The translations under genes were made by a program, and so were the position numbers. From contig NZ_REBN01000151.1 in the NCBI RefSeq assembly GCF_007692705.1, forward strand, positions 1 through 53,776: a stretch of DNA of 53,776 nucleotides, in the 5' to 3' direction. The stretch comes from Mongoliibacter sp. (lineage in GTDB: Bacteria > Bacteroidota > Bacteroidia > Cytophagales > Cyclobacteriaceae). The first letter of the stretch is position 1; every line of letters starts with the position of its first letter. The notes below the pieces were generated by a model. It was not told where the DNA came from, searched no databases, and was given only the letters and a program-made list of their open reading frames with translations. Shown here one piece after another: positions 7,523 through 16,463 of this stretch.

Positions 7523-9361
7523 TCATTCCTGGTCATCATAAAGCTCCTGATGCAGTTTCCGAATTTCTTCTATTGGGAATTTGATCACCTTCCTGTCATA
7601 AGTCATCAGTCCATTCACCTCAACTTCCACATCTGTAGTCTGGGTATAAACAGCAGCTGCAAGTCCTTTAGGTATCAATAGCTTAAGATCTTTGATCAAC
7701 TGCTGGTAGCGCTGCCAGAGTTCATCCTGATTTTTGAAACTCTGATATCCCCAATTGTCCTTTTCCTGCCATGTATGCCCTTCTACCGGCAAACCCAAAC
7801 CTCCAAATTCTCCCAAGGTCAATATATTGACTTTCCCAAAAAGATCGGGCGAAGGCATCACAGGATCAGGATAGTTGTGAACATCAAAAATATCCCCTAC
7901 CAATTTATTGCCTTCCAATTCAAAATTTCCTCCTGAAGCTGAATTGACCAGCCTGCTTGGGTCATATGCTTGCGTCCATTCAGTAATTTCTTTGGTCTTG
8001 AATTGTCCCCAAGCTTCATTGAAAGGTACCCAAACCACAATAGATGGGAAATGATGGAATGCATCTATAATGGCTTTCCATTCTGTCCTGAATATTTTCT
8101 CTGATTTCTCAGTCCTTTCTCTTTCCATTCCTTTTCTGTAGATACCAGGCTTGGGTTCCCACACATTTCCCATGTCTCCACTTGGCATATCCTGCCAAAC
8201 CAGCAATCCCAAGCGGTCACAGTGATAATACCAGCGTGCAGGTTCTACCTTGACATGTTTCCTGATCATATTGAAGCCCATCTCTTTGGTTTTGACAATA
8301 TCAAATAGCAAAGCATCATCTGTAGGGGCCGTGTATAAACCATCAGGCCACCAGCCCTGATCCAAAGGACCATACTGGAAAAGAGATTTACCGTTCAATT
8401 CCATTACCTGCATCCCATTTTCATCAAGACCAATACTGATTTTTCTCAAAGCCGAATAGGATTTAACCACGTCCACTACCCTATTTCCGCGTTTAAGACT
8501 GATTTCAAAATCATACAGGTGCGGCTGATTGGGTGACCAGGATTTTGCATCAGGAATATTCAAAACCAGTTCTTCTCCAAATTCTCCTGAAGATTCTGCA
8601 ACTATCACTGTTCCTTCAAACGCTTTTACCTCAACTGTAAAGTCATCTGTGACAAGCTTAGCAGAAGTTTCCACTAAAAAATTTCCGTTTTCCCAATCTG
8701 GAATGATTCTCAAAAGAGAAATGTAATTCTCTGGAACAAATTCCAACCAAACTGTCTGCCATATCCCTGTTACAGGGGTGTACCATATTCCTCTAGGCTT
8801 ATTGACCTGTTTGCCCCGAGGCTGCGGCCCCTCATCTGTAGGGTCCCATACTCTGACGGTGATTTCCTGCTCTTTTCCTCTTTTAAGGTAATCTTTGATA
8901 TCAAAATAAAATGGGTCAAAACCACCTTGATGTATACCTACTGATTGACCATTGACAAAAACTTCTGCTTCCCAGTCTACTGCTCCGAAATGCAGCAAAA
9001 CCCGACCTTTTCGCTGCGAATTTTCAAGGTTGATCGTCCTTTGGTACCAAAGTTCATTTTCATCTCCCACAGGTTTCATTACACCACTTAGATATGATTC
9101 TACCGGGTATGGAACGGTTATTTTTCCATCAAAACTTTCAGGTCTTGCAGCTCCTTTATCCAAGATGGTGTAATTCCACTGACCATTCAGGTTTTGCCAT
9201 GTCTCTCTTTCCATCTGCGGTCTGGGATATTCCTGCAGAGGGGTATTGGGATTGACATCATCAGCCCAGGGACTGAGGATAGGGTTTTCATTAATATTTT
9301 GGCTAAAGCCATAATTCGAAGATCCGACTATAAGCAATAAAATAGCAAATAGGTTTTTCAT
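7523..9361 (-). CDS. Secreted glycoside hydrolase family 2 enzyme
   Basis: 612 residues from ATG 9361, which opens a signal peptide (MKNLFAILLLIVGSSNYGFSQ); the frame extends upstream only to a GTG. Order: GH2 sugar-binding jelly roll (about 40-200), immunoglobulin-like domain (about 200-300), TIM barrel. The acid/base is probably Glu449 in FNEAWGQ and the nucleophile Glu518 in LGEFGGLG. GH2 enzymes are retaining exo-beta-glycosidases (galactose, glucuronate, mannose and others); specificity cannot be told from motifs. It follows the larger GH2 gene by 10 bp, so the two form an operon. Confidence 0.9.
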   Translation of the reverse strand: MKNLFAILLLIVGSSNYGFSQNINENPILSPWADDVNPNTPLQEYPRPQMERETWQNLNGQWNYTILDKGAARPESFDGKITVPYPVESYLSGVMKPVGDENELWYQRTINLENSQRKGRVLLHFGAVDWEAEVFVNGQSVGIHQGGFDPFYFDIKDYLKRGKEQEITVRVWDPTDEGPQPRGKQVNKPRGIWYTPVTGIWQTVWLEFVPENYISLLRIIPDWENGNFLVETSAKLVTDDFTVEVKAFEGTVIVAESSGEFGEELVLNIPDAKSWSPNQPHLYDFEISLKRGNRVVDVVKSYSALRKISIGLDENGMQVMELNGKSLFQYGPLDQGWWPDGLYTAPTDDALLFDIVKTKEMGFNMIRKHVKVEPARWYYHCDRLGLLVWQDMPSGDMGNVWEPKPGIYRKGMERERTEKSEKIFRTEWKAIIDAFHHFPSIVVWVPFNEAWGQFKTKEITEWTQAYDPSRLVNSASGGNFELEGNKLVGDIFDVHNYPDPVMPSPDLFGKVNILTLGEFGGLGLPVEGHTWQEKDNWGYQSFKNQDELWQRYQQLIKDLKLLIPKGLAAAVYTQTTDVEVEVNGLMTYDRKVIKFPIEEIRKLHQELYDDQE

Positions 9362-9371
9362 GGTGAATAGC

Positions 9372-12239
9372 TTATTGATTGGGTGTATTATTTTGAAATG
9401 TAAACCAGAGTTGAATGCCAAATGGCTTGTCACCTGAATGGCTCACAGGTTGAATTTTAGTTCCACTAGGTCCCATGGTCTGAGGACCTGCAAATTTATT
9501 CCCTATAGGGCTAATCTGGTGAAGGAAAGTAATATCACCTTCAGGCATGGATGGAGTTACTCCTGGCGTCGCTTGTGGTGGATTTTCTGGATTATAAAGC
9601 TTGAAAAACATCCCTGGACTTCCCGAAACTACCTGAATATCTCCTGCTGTAGTCTGAAGAAGCATCGCATAAAGATTTGCATGGTAGCCTTTGAATTCAG
9701 GATAGATAAGGTTTTCATAACTGTAACCAGTGATCGTATTGTTATAAGCCTTTTCCCAAAGTCCGAACTCCACCCCTTTCATACGGTTCCTCCATACACG
9801 GTATGGACCATCTCCAATCCACTTCACTCCTATCATTTCATCTTCCGGAAGATTAAATGAAAGTCCTAAATAATCTAATTCCTGTCCTCCCAACATTGGT
9901 CCATCTGCTTCAAAATAAAGAGTGCCATCAGGATAAACCTTCCAGATACTTTGTTTCGGAAAGGTACTATGTGTAGTCCTGACAAGAACATTCCCATCTG
10001 CATCCATTTCCCAACTTACATCCTCTGCCTGTGATGAAATTCCAACGGGAACAGGTCCATCCTTTATTGGGAAAGGGACTCCGTTTTTTGAAACATTTTT
10101 CAAATGTCCAGAATTCAGGTCAAAAAGATATTTCATATCGCCGGCATCAACAGTCAATATACTTCCCTCTTCCTCCATGGAGGTTACGCCTTCTACCATA
10201 GAATCGAAAGCTAATATTCGCTCAGCAAATTCTTGAGCACTCGAAATGGGCCAAGTCCAAGAATAAAGCTCTCTGCCAGACCAGTCAAATGCACTTACTT
10301 CCAGGTAATCTGCTGATTTGAATTCGTCTGACAAGGGCAATTTTATTTGTTTTCTTTCTCCCGGCAATATTTCAGGAAGTTGAATTTCACCTTTAGACAA
10401 TCTTATGGATTCTTCAAATCCGGAAATTTTATGAAGGCTCCATTCGATTTTACAGTCTTCTAAAGAGGAATAGATATAAGTATTTTCAATCCAAATGTCA
10501 CCTTTGTAATTCTTATTGACGTTGGCAGGCACAATCTGAATAGGTGACCAAATATTTTTAATCGTATAGAAGCTTCCTTCTTTTTCTTTGTAAGGCCCCA
10601 CGATTCCATCCGGAGCATGATTGCCGTCAGCATCCAATTTGCCATCCTGATCAGTTCTTACCACTGCTTCATCAGCAAATACCCAGAGAAAACCACCGGT
10701 AGCTACAGGGTTTTTCATAAAATCAGTCCAATAATCTTCCAAGCCTGCACCATGTCCGCCATCATAAAGTCCATGCATAAATTCTGTCGGGAAAAATGGA
10801 GTCTGCCCCCGTGTCAACCTTTGGACTCCGGCATTGAAATTAAAATAGTGAAATGTATCTACACCATTACGAATCAACCAAGGATAGATTACTGGCCTTT
10901 TTTGTATGTCGTACTCATGAAACCATTGCTCATTTTCGAAGTCCCAACCGCCTTCATTTCCATGATCCCAAATGATGACAGAGGGATGGTTTGCATCTTT
11001 CAAGACCGTAGCTTTGATCACCTTTGGGCCTATTTTAGTATCATACCCCTGTTGCCAACCGGCAACCTCATCCAATACAAAAAGCCCCAATGAATCACAA
11101 AGAGCCAAAAAGCGTTCGTCGGGTGGATAGTGAGACATGCGCACAGCATTCATATTCATCTCTTTCATCAACAGAATGTCCTCTAAATGATTGGCTTCAG
11201 AAAGTGCTCTTCCCGAACTAGGATGGAATGAGTGCCTGTTTACTCCTTTAAATATTACCCGTTTATCATTAACATAAATACCATCTTGTTCCCTAAGCTC
11301 TACAGTCCTGAACCCGATTTTTTCTGTTTTTTCAAAAATGGCTGTACCTTCATTTTTCAGTCTGAAGACAGCATCATACAGTATTGGTTTTTCTGGATTC
11401 CAAGCTTTTACTTCAGGAAAATCCCCCCAAAGGGTAATTTCACTTGCATCGACCAATGTACTTATTGTCCCAAGGGATTGCTTTTGACCTGACTCAAAAA
11501 GCTCCATTTCAATTATGCCCTGATCCAGTACCTCATTCAGCCATAGTCTGGCTTCAAAACTCCCATCAGCCTTAGGATTGACCGCTATTCTCTGAAAATG
11601 CACTTCTGGCAAAACTTCCAAATATACAGGTCTGTAAATACCGCCAAAAATCCAGTAATCTGCTTCACGCTCAGCTCTGTTTACGGATGCATTTGCAGAA
11701 TGCTTAGCCACCTCTACCTCCAATACATTTTGTTGACCAAAATTCAAAAATTTACTGATATCAAAAGTAAATCGGTAAAAACCCCCTTGAAACTCAGCTC
11801 CTACCGCATCCCCATTTATTTTAATTTTAGTGTCTGTCATAACACCCTCAAAAACGAGTTGCACTGACTTACCTTCCCATGATGAAAGAGCTTCAAATTC
11901 ATATTTATAAAAACCTTTTTCCTTACCCAAAACTCTATTAGGATTACTATGGTCATGTCCATAATTATACGTTCCAAATCCATGTAGCTCCCAATTGGAG
12001 GGAACAGGAATGCTTGACCACTCTCCTGATTTCCTCCCACCATCCACCATAAATTCCCAGTTTACAGGAGTAGCGGCATCCTGGCCGGAAAGATAAATAC
12101 GTTCGTAGGCGATATTTTGCCCGATGCAAAAGGGTATTGCGCTTAACCAAAGAAAAAAACAAAGATGAAATTTTTGCTTGGTAAAATACGAGAAAGGATA
12201 GAAGCAGATAGCTCTAGCTTGTGTGGGTTTTTTAGGCAT
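9372..12239 (-). CDS. Secreted GH2 beta-galactosidase-like enzyme
   Basis: 955 residues. A long basic n-region precedes the signal core (HLCFFLWLSAIPFCIGQ). Domains: GH2 N-terminal sandwich (from about 45), Ig-like domain, TIM barrel with the general acid Glu429 in DHGNEGGW and the probable nucleophile Glu486 in FPTEFMHGL, then a C-terminal region of two or three beta domains resembling the tail of LacZ-like enzymes. MSHYPPDERFLALCDSLGLFVLDE is cut here to its key part HYPPDERF, a GH2 barrel hallmark. It is the first gene after the palindromic operator at 12337. Exact sugar specificity is unproven. Confidence 0.88.
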   Translation of the reverse strand: MPKKPTQARAICFYPFSYFTKQKFHLCFFLWLSAIPFCIGQNIAYERIYLSGQDAATPVNWEFMVDGGRKSGEWSSIPVPSNWELHGFGTYNYGHDHSNPNRVLGKEKGFYKYEFEALSSWEGKSVQLVFEGVMTDTKIKINGDAVGAEFQGGFYRFTFDISKFLNFGQQNVLEVEVAKHSANASVNRAEREADYWIFGGIYRPVYLEVLPEVHFQRIAVNPKADGSFEARLWLNEVLDQGIIEMELFESGQKQSLGTISTLVDASEITLWGDFPEVKAWNPEKPILYDAVFRLKNEGTAIFEKTEKIGFRTVELREQDGIYVNDKRVIFKGVNRHSFHPSSGRALSEANHLEDILLMKEMNMNAVRMSHYPPDERFLALCDSLGLFVLDEVAGWQQGYDTKIGPKVIKATVLKDANHPSVIIWDHGNEGGWDFENEQWFHEYDIQKRPVIYPWLIRNGVDTFHYFNFNAGVQRLTRGQTPFFPTEFMHGLYDGGHGAGLEDYWTDFMKNPVATGGFLWVFADEAVVRTDQDGKLDADGNHAPDGIVGPYKEKEGSFYTIKNIWSPIQIVPANVNKNYKGDIWIENTYIYSSLEDCKIEWSLHKISGFEESIRLSKGEIQLPEILPGERKQIKLPLSDEFKSADYLEVSAFDWSGRELYSWTWPISSAQEFAERILAFDSMVEGVTSMEEEGSILTVDAGDMKYLFDLNSGHLKNVSKNGVPFPIKDGPVPVGISSQAEDVSWEMDADGNVLVRTTHSTFPKQSIWKVYPDGTLYFEADGPMLGGQELDYLGLSFNLPEDEMIGVKWIGDGPYRVWRNRMKGVEFGLWEKAYNNTITGYSYENLIYPEFKGYHANLYAMLLQTTAGDIQVVSGSPGMFFKLYNPENPPQATPGVTPSMPEGDITFLHQISPIGNKFAGPQTMGPSGTKIQPVSHSGDKPFGIQLWFTFQNNTPNQ

Positions 12240-12336
12240 GAGTTAGAGGGAGTTTTGCCGATTACATACATCGGCTGTTATTTTTATCAAGATATTTTCT
12301 AATTTAAAGAATTAATAACTCATTATAGCTGAAAGT

Positions 12337-12350
12337 CGAAATCGATTTCG
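12337..12350. promoter_or_regulatory. LacI-type operator, perfect 14-bp palindrome
   Basis: CGAAATCGATTTCG lies in the 200-bp divergent region between the GH2 pair and the DUF1080/oxidoreductase pair. It matches the LacI-family pattern with central CG (GAAAT-CG-ATTTC). No regulator gene is adjacent. At +/-5 from the centre it carries A/T, as does the operator before the GH43 gene, so the LacI at 21470 is a candidate binder. Confidence 0.65.
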
Positions 12351-12439
12351 TAATAAATGCTTTTTATAACTTGAAAATTTGGCTTTAATGAGGAATTTCA
12401 AGGATTATAAAAATAAATCCGTATATCAAAACCCAAAAT

Positions 12440-13831
12440 ATGAAACTAAATGGACTGAATTATCTCATCTTGTTATTTGTGCTTTTTTTGAGCTATGCCT
12501 GTCAATCTGCAAATGATGAACAAGGAGATGAAACCTGGACTGACCTATTCAACGGCAAAGACCTAGATGGTTGGAGACCTGTTATGGGGGAAGCCAACTT
12601 TGAAATCAAAGACGGAGAAATCATAGGAATAGCCAAGTCAAATACTCCCAACACGTTTTTAATTACTGAAAAGGAATACAGCGATTTTATCCTGGAGTTG
12701 GAGCTTAAGATAGAGGACCTCAGCAGCAACTCAGGCGTGATGGTCAGAGGTCAGTTTGACCAAGAGGCAAGAGATGGCAATGGCTTAGTCTATGGCTATC
12801 AAATAGAAGCAGATCCTACAGAAAGAGCTTGGTCCGGTGGATTATATGATGAAGCAAGGCGTGGTTGGTTATATCCTTTGGATCTGAATCCGGAGGCAAA
12901 GTCCGCCTTTAAAATGAATGATTGGAATCACTACAGAATAGAGTGCATAGGAAATGAAATCAAATCCTGGATAAATGGAAAAGAGGTTGCCTATGTAGTG
13001 GATGAAATGGACTATAAGGGTCACATTGGCCTACAAGTACATAGCATCAATAATCCAGAAGATGAGGGCAACAAAACATACTTTAGAAAAGTCCGCATCA
13101 AAACTGAAAATTTAGAACCTACCCCATTTAAAAATGACATTTTCGTGGTCAGCACCGCTTTGAATAATTTGACTGATTTCGAAAAGGAAAAAGGTTGGAA
13201 GTTGCTTTTTAATGGTGAAAATTCTGATGGCTGGATAGGTGCTTACAAGGATGATTTTCCTGAAAAAGGCTGGCATATCAAAGAAGGTATATTGATGGTA
13301 GAAGCAGCTGATGGCGGGGAATCCACGAATTTTGGAGATATCGTCACAAAAGAGAAATACAGTGCTTTTGATTTGGCTTTTGATTTTAAATTTACCGAGG
13401 GGGCCAATTCGGGAGTAAAGTATTTTGTAACCTTGGAAGAAAAAAACACAGGTTCAGCCATTGGTCTGGAATACCAGATTTTGGATGATAAAAACCATCC
13501 AGATGCAAAAATGGGCATTGATGGTAACCGTACCCTTGCATCTTTATATGATCTGAAAACTGCTTCAAAACAGGCACGATTTGTAAAAGGACCAGGAGAA
13601 TGGAATAAAGGTAGAATTGTAGTACATCCTGACAACAAGGTGGAGCATTATCTAAATGGTGTGAAGGTCTTGGAATATGAAAGAGGTTCGGAGGATTTCC
13701 GCAAATTGGTAGCTGGAAGTAAATACAAAATATGGGAGAACTTTGGCGAGGCTGAAGAAGGCCATATTTTATTGCAGGATCACGGAGATGAAGTACATTT
13801 CAAAAACATTAAAATCAAAACGCTTAAATAA
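12440..13831 (+). CDS. Lipoprotein with two DUF1080 (3-keto-disaccharide hydrolase) domains
   Basis: 463 residues. A type II signal peptide ends at the lipobox LSYAC, so it is a surface or periplasmic lipoprotein. Two PF06439 domains follow, each a concanavalin-like beta sandwich opening with the family signature: DLFNGKDLDGWRP near residue 36 and LLFNGENSDGWIG near 255. DUF1080 members have been described as 3-keto-glycoside hydrolases or lyases acting after C3 oxidation by Gfo/Idh enzymes. The next gene, 11 bp downstream, encodes such an oxidoreductase. The two-domain arrangement is less usual than one; each domain may act on a different linkage, which is inference. Confidence 0.9.
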   Translation: MKLNGLNYLILLFVLFLSYACQSANDEQGDETWTDLFNGKDLDGWRPVMGEANFEIKDGEIIGIAKSNTPNTFLITEKEYSDFILELELKIEDLSSNSGVMVRGQFDQEARDGNGLVYGYQIEADPTERAWSGGLYDEARRGWLYPLDLNPEAKSAFKMNDWNHYRIECIGNEIKSWINGKEVAYVVDEMDYKGHIGLQVHSINNPEDEGNKTYFRKVRIKTENLEPTPFKNDIFVVSTALNNLTDFEKEKGWKLLFNGENSDGWIGAYKDDFPEKGWHIKEGILMVEAADGGESTNFGDIVTKEKYSAFDLAFDFKFTEGANSGVKYFVTLEEKNTGSAIGLEYQILDDKNHPDAKMGIDGNRTLASLYDLKTASKQARFVKGPGEWNKGRIVVHPDNKVEHYLNGVKVLEYERGSEDFRKLVAGSKYKIWENFGEAEEGHILLQDHGDEVHFKNIKIKTLK

Positions 13832-13842
13832 ACCCATTAACC

Positions 13843-15192
13843 ATGAGCAAAAATTTCAATCCCAGAAGGGAGTTTATCAAAAAATCAGTTCTAGCAACTG
13901 CCGGGGTTTCCTCATTGGGTGCATTGGGCTTTACCGCCAAAAGCTATGGAAATATACTGGGAGCCAATGACCGAATGCAAGTGGCTATTGCAGGTTTGGG
14001 TAGAAGGTTAGGAGCTTTTTATAGCCCAATCGCAAGAAAAGAAAGTAATGTGGTTTTGCACACACTCTGTGATGTAATGGCATCACAAAGGGAAAATGCT
14101 GCTGCAAGTTTTGCCAAGCATATAGATTATATTCCCAAGCTGGAAAACAGCATCATCAAAGTCATTGAAAATAAAGAAATCGACGTACTAATCAATGCCA
14201 CCCCTGACCACTGGCATGCTCCGGGTACTTGGATGGCAGTAGAAAACGGAAAACATGTGTATGTGGAAAAACCTTGTAGCCACAGTCCCGAAGAAGGCGA
14301 GTTGTTGATCAAATACAGAGACAAGTTTAATAAGGTCATTCAGATGGGGAACCAACAAAGGTCATCTTATCATACCATTGAAATTATTAAAGAAATTCAC
14401 GGAGGTGTTATCGGTAAGCCTTATAGGGCCGTTGCATTTTACAGTAATGGCCGTGGACCCACTCCACATCAGGTTAAACAAGCCCCTCCTCAGGGTTTAG
14501 ATTGGGAATTGTTTCAGGGGCCTGCACCGAGAAGAGAATATACCCATGATACATGGGATTACAATTGGCATTGGTATGGATGGGATTATGGTACAGCAGA
14601 GACAGGCAATAATGCTACGCACGAACTTGATGTGGCCCGCTGGGCTTTGCAGGTGGAGTTTCCAAAGCACGTCAATGTAGATGCAGGCAAATACCATTTT
14701 GTTGATGATGGCTGGACCATGTACGACACCATGTATGCCACCTTCCAGTTTGAGGATGATAAAACCATTGTATGGGATGGTAAAAGTCGAAATGCCCTGA
14801 ACACTTATGGTGCAGACCGTGGAACCATCATTTACGGCACAGAAGGCTCAGTATTCGTAAACAGAGGTGTTTACAAGCTTTATGATAGAGCAGGAAAGTT
14901 GATCAAAGAAGAAAAATCCAGGGGAGAAGAAGGAAGTACCAATCTGGGAGGTGGAGGAGATAATACCACAGACCACGTAGTTAATTTCTTTGAGGCAATC
15001 AGAGGAAAGCAAAAACAGAACTCCACTATAGACGAAGGGGCGGTATCTACCCTACTCTGTCATTTAGCCAATATTTCTTACCGCATAGGAGAAAACTTTG
15101 ATTGCGATCCGAGTAATGGACATATCAAAAACTCCAAAGGCATGGCTCTTTGGTCAAGGGATTATGAACCTGGTTGGGGACCAAAGATTTAA
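13843..15192 (+). CDS. Tat-exported Gfo/Idh/MocA oxidoreductase
   Basis: 449 residues. The N-terminus has a twin-arginine signal (NPRREFIKKS, then a moderately hydrophobic stretch), so the folded cofactor-bound enzyme is exported. The NAD(P) Rossmann motif AGLGRRLGAF and the family motif EKPCSHSPEE are present, followed by the C-terminal alpha/beta domain (GH109-like layout; conserved HWYGWDYG region). It shares an operon with the DUF1080 lipoprotein. Together they could oxidise a glycoside at C3 and cleave it outside the cytoplasm, with the two GH2 enzymes supplying or trimming substrate. The pathway is inferred from context and from recent DUF1080 work. Confidence 0.88.
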   Translation: MSKNFNPRREFIKKSVLATAGVSSLGALGFTAKSYGNILGANDRMQVAIAGLGRRLGAFYSPIARKESNVVLHTLCDVMASQRENAAASFAKHIDYIPKLENSIIKVIENKEIDVLINATPDHWHAPGTWMAVENGKHVYVEKPCSHSPEEGELLIKYRDKFNKVIQMGNQQRSSYHTIEIIKEIHGGVIGKPYRAVAFYSNGRGPTPHQVKQAPPQGLDWELFQGPAPRREYTHDTWDYNWHWYGWDYGTAETGNNATHELDVARWALQVEFPKHVNVDAGKYHFVDDGWTMYDTMYATFQFEDDKTIVWDGKSRNALNTYGADRGTIIYGTEGSVFVNRGVYKLYDRAGKLIKEEKSRGEEGSTNLGGGGDNTTDHVVNFFEAIRGKQKQNSTIDEGAVSTLLCHLANISYRIGENFDCDPSNGHIKNSKGMALWSRDYEPGWGPKI

Positions 15193-15225
15193 AAAGATAA
15201 TAACTCAAACCTATTGAACCAACTC

Positions 15226-15258
15226 AAAAGACCCTTCCTATGGATGAGGTCTTTTTTT
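15226..15258. terminator. Bidirectional intrinsic terminator
   Basis: AAAAGACC (15226-15233) pairs with GGTCTTTT (15248-15255), with T-runs on both sides. It sits between the convergent oxidoreductase and LacI genes. Confidence 0.8.
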
Positions 15259-15268
15259 GTTCATCGTT

Positions 15269-16285
15269 TTAATGAAGAGAAGACTTTCTTATGTGTAATA
15301 CAGATGGAATTATGATAACCTCATCCTGTATATCTTCCTGCTTCTTTATTTTAAGTTTTTTCATTAAAAGCTTGCCGCAGGCGATACCAATTTTATCGGC
15401 AGGCTGAGCAATAGTGCTCAAAGGTGGATCTAACAAATCCGCAATGCTCATGTTGGAGAAGCTGACTATCCTTACATCTTGGGGGACCTTTAGCCTTGTT
15501 TTTTTCAAAACCTGATAGGTAGTAATGGCTAATTTTTCTACTGAAGATATAATACCGTCGGGCCTGTCAATTGGAAAAAGTGTTTTCTCTATAAGTGCTG
15601 CATTTTTATTTTCTTCCTGAGTACAGTGAAGTACCCACGAATCCTTAAAAGCCAAACCTGATTCATTTATAGCTTTCAGGTATCCATTTAACCTTTCTTT
15701 ACCAATCGTAATTTCTTTAGAAAGTGATAGAAAAAAAATCTTCCTACAGCCCTGTTCAATCAGGTGCTTGGTTCCGAGATAACCACTTTCAAAATCATTG
15801 GTAATAAACTTGGTTGTGGGAATATCCTGGGCAATACGATCGAAAAAAATGATAGGAATCCCTTGATTTTGAACCTGTATCAAATGTTCAGAGCTGCTTG
15901 TCTGACTGGATACAGACATGATAATGGCGTCTACCCTGCCGCCCAGCAAATAAGAAATGATTTTTTTTTCCTGTTCCACATCCTCATGAGAATTATATAC
16001 TAGCAAATGAAAACCGTATTCTTGTGTTACTGACTCCAGTCCATCTATCACCTGGGCAAAGAAATTATTGATCCTTTCGGGAATGATTACCCCGATAGTT
16101 TTACTGCTATTAGCTCTCAAACTTCTAGCGTATGGATTCGGCTGATAATTCAACTCTTTTGCCAAAGCCATTACCTTGGCCTTTGTTGCAGGACTGATTT
16201 CATAACTGTCGTTTAATGCCCTTGACACAGTGGAAGGGGCCATATTTAGCAACGAAGCCAAATATTTGATATTTACTTTAGGCAT
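15269..16285 (-). CDS. LacI-family transcriptional regulator (first)
   Basis: 338 residues from ATG 16285; the open frame extends five codons further to a TTG. The N-terminal HTH has recognition helix APSTVSRALND and the hinge helix PNPYARSL; a periplasmic-binding-protein-like effector domain follows (IGVIIPERINNFFAQVIDG onward). It is transcribed divergently from the uronate isomerase operon, with a LacI-type operator at 16379 between them, so it most likely represses uxaC-SDR-uxuA and itself. The inducer would be a uronate or an aldonate such as fructuronate or mannonate, by analogy only. Confidence 0.88.
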   Translation of the reverse strand: MPKVNIKYLASLLNMAPSTVSRALNDSYEISPATKAKVMALAKELNYQPNPYARSLRANSSKTIGVIIPERINNFFAQVIDGLESVTQEYGFHLLVYNSHEDVEQEKKIISYLLGGRVDAIIMSVSSQTSSSEHLIQVQNQGIPIIFFDRIAQDIPTTKFITNDFESGYLGTKHLIEQGCRKIFFLSLSKEITIGKERLNGYLKAINESGLAFKDSWVLHCTQEENKNAALIEKTLFPIDRPDGIISSVEKLAITTYQVLKKTRLKVPQDVRIVSFSNMSIADLLDPPLSTIAQPADKIGIACGKLLMKKLKIKKQEDIQDEVIIIPSVLHIRKSSLH

Positions 16286-16378
16286 TTTAAATTGGAGCAA
16301 TTATAACTAACAAACACAACTTAATTAAAAAAAACCAATCTGCTTGTAAACAGGTGAATTTTTCAAAAAACACATAAC

Positions 16379-16390
16379 GGAATCGTTTCC
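16379..16390. promoter_or_regulatory. LacI-type operator between lacI-like gene and uxaC
   Basis: GGAATCGTTTCC: GGAA and TTCC arms around a central CG, in the divergent region. It carries G/C at +/-5 from the centre, unlike the other three operators in the window. It is the likely binding site of the adjacent LacI protein. Confidence 0.6.
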
Positions 16391-16463
16391 ATAATTAAAA
16401 AGGCGGATTTGGTTTAGAAAGCGATTTAAAAGTGTTAAAATGAATGCTAAAACCTATTGAGCT

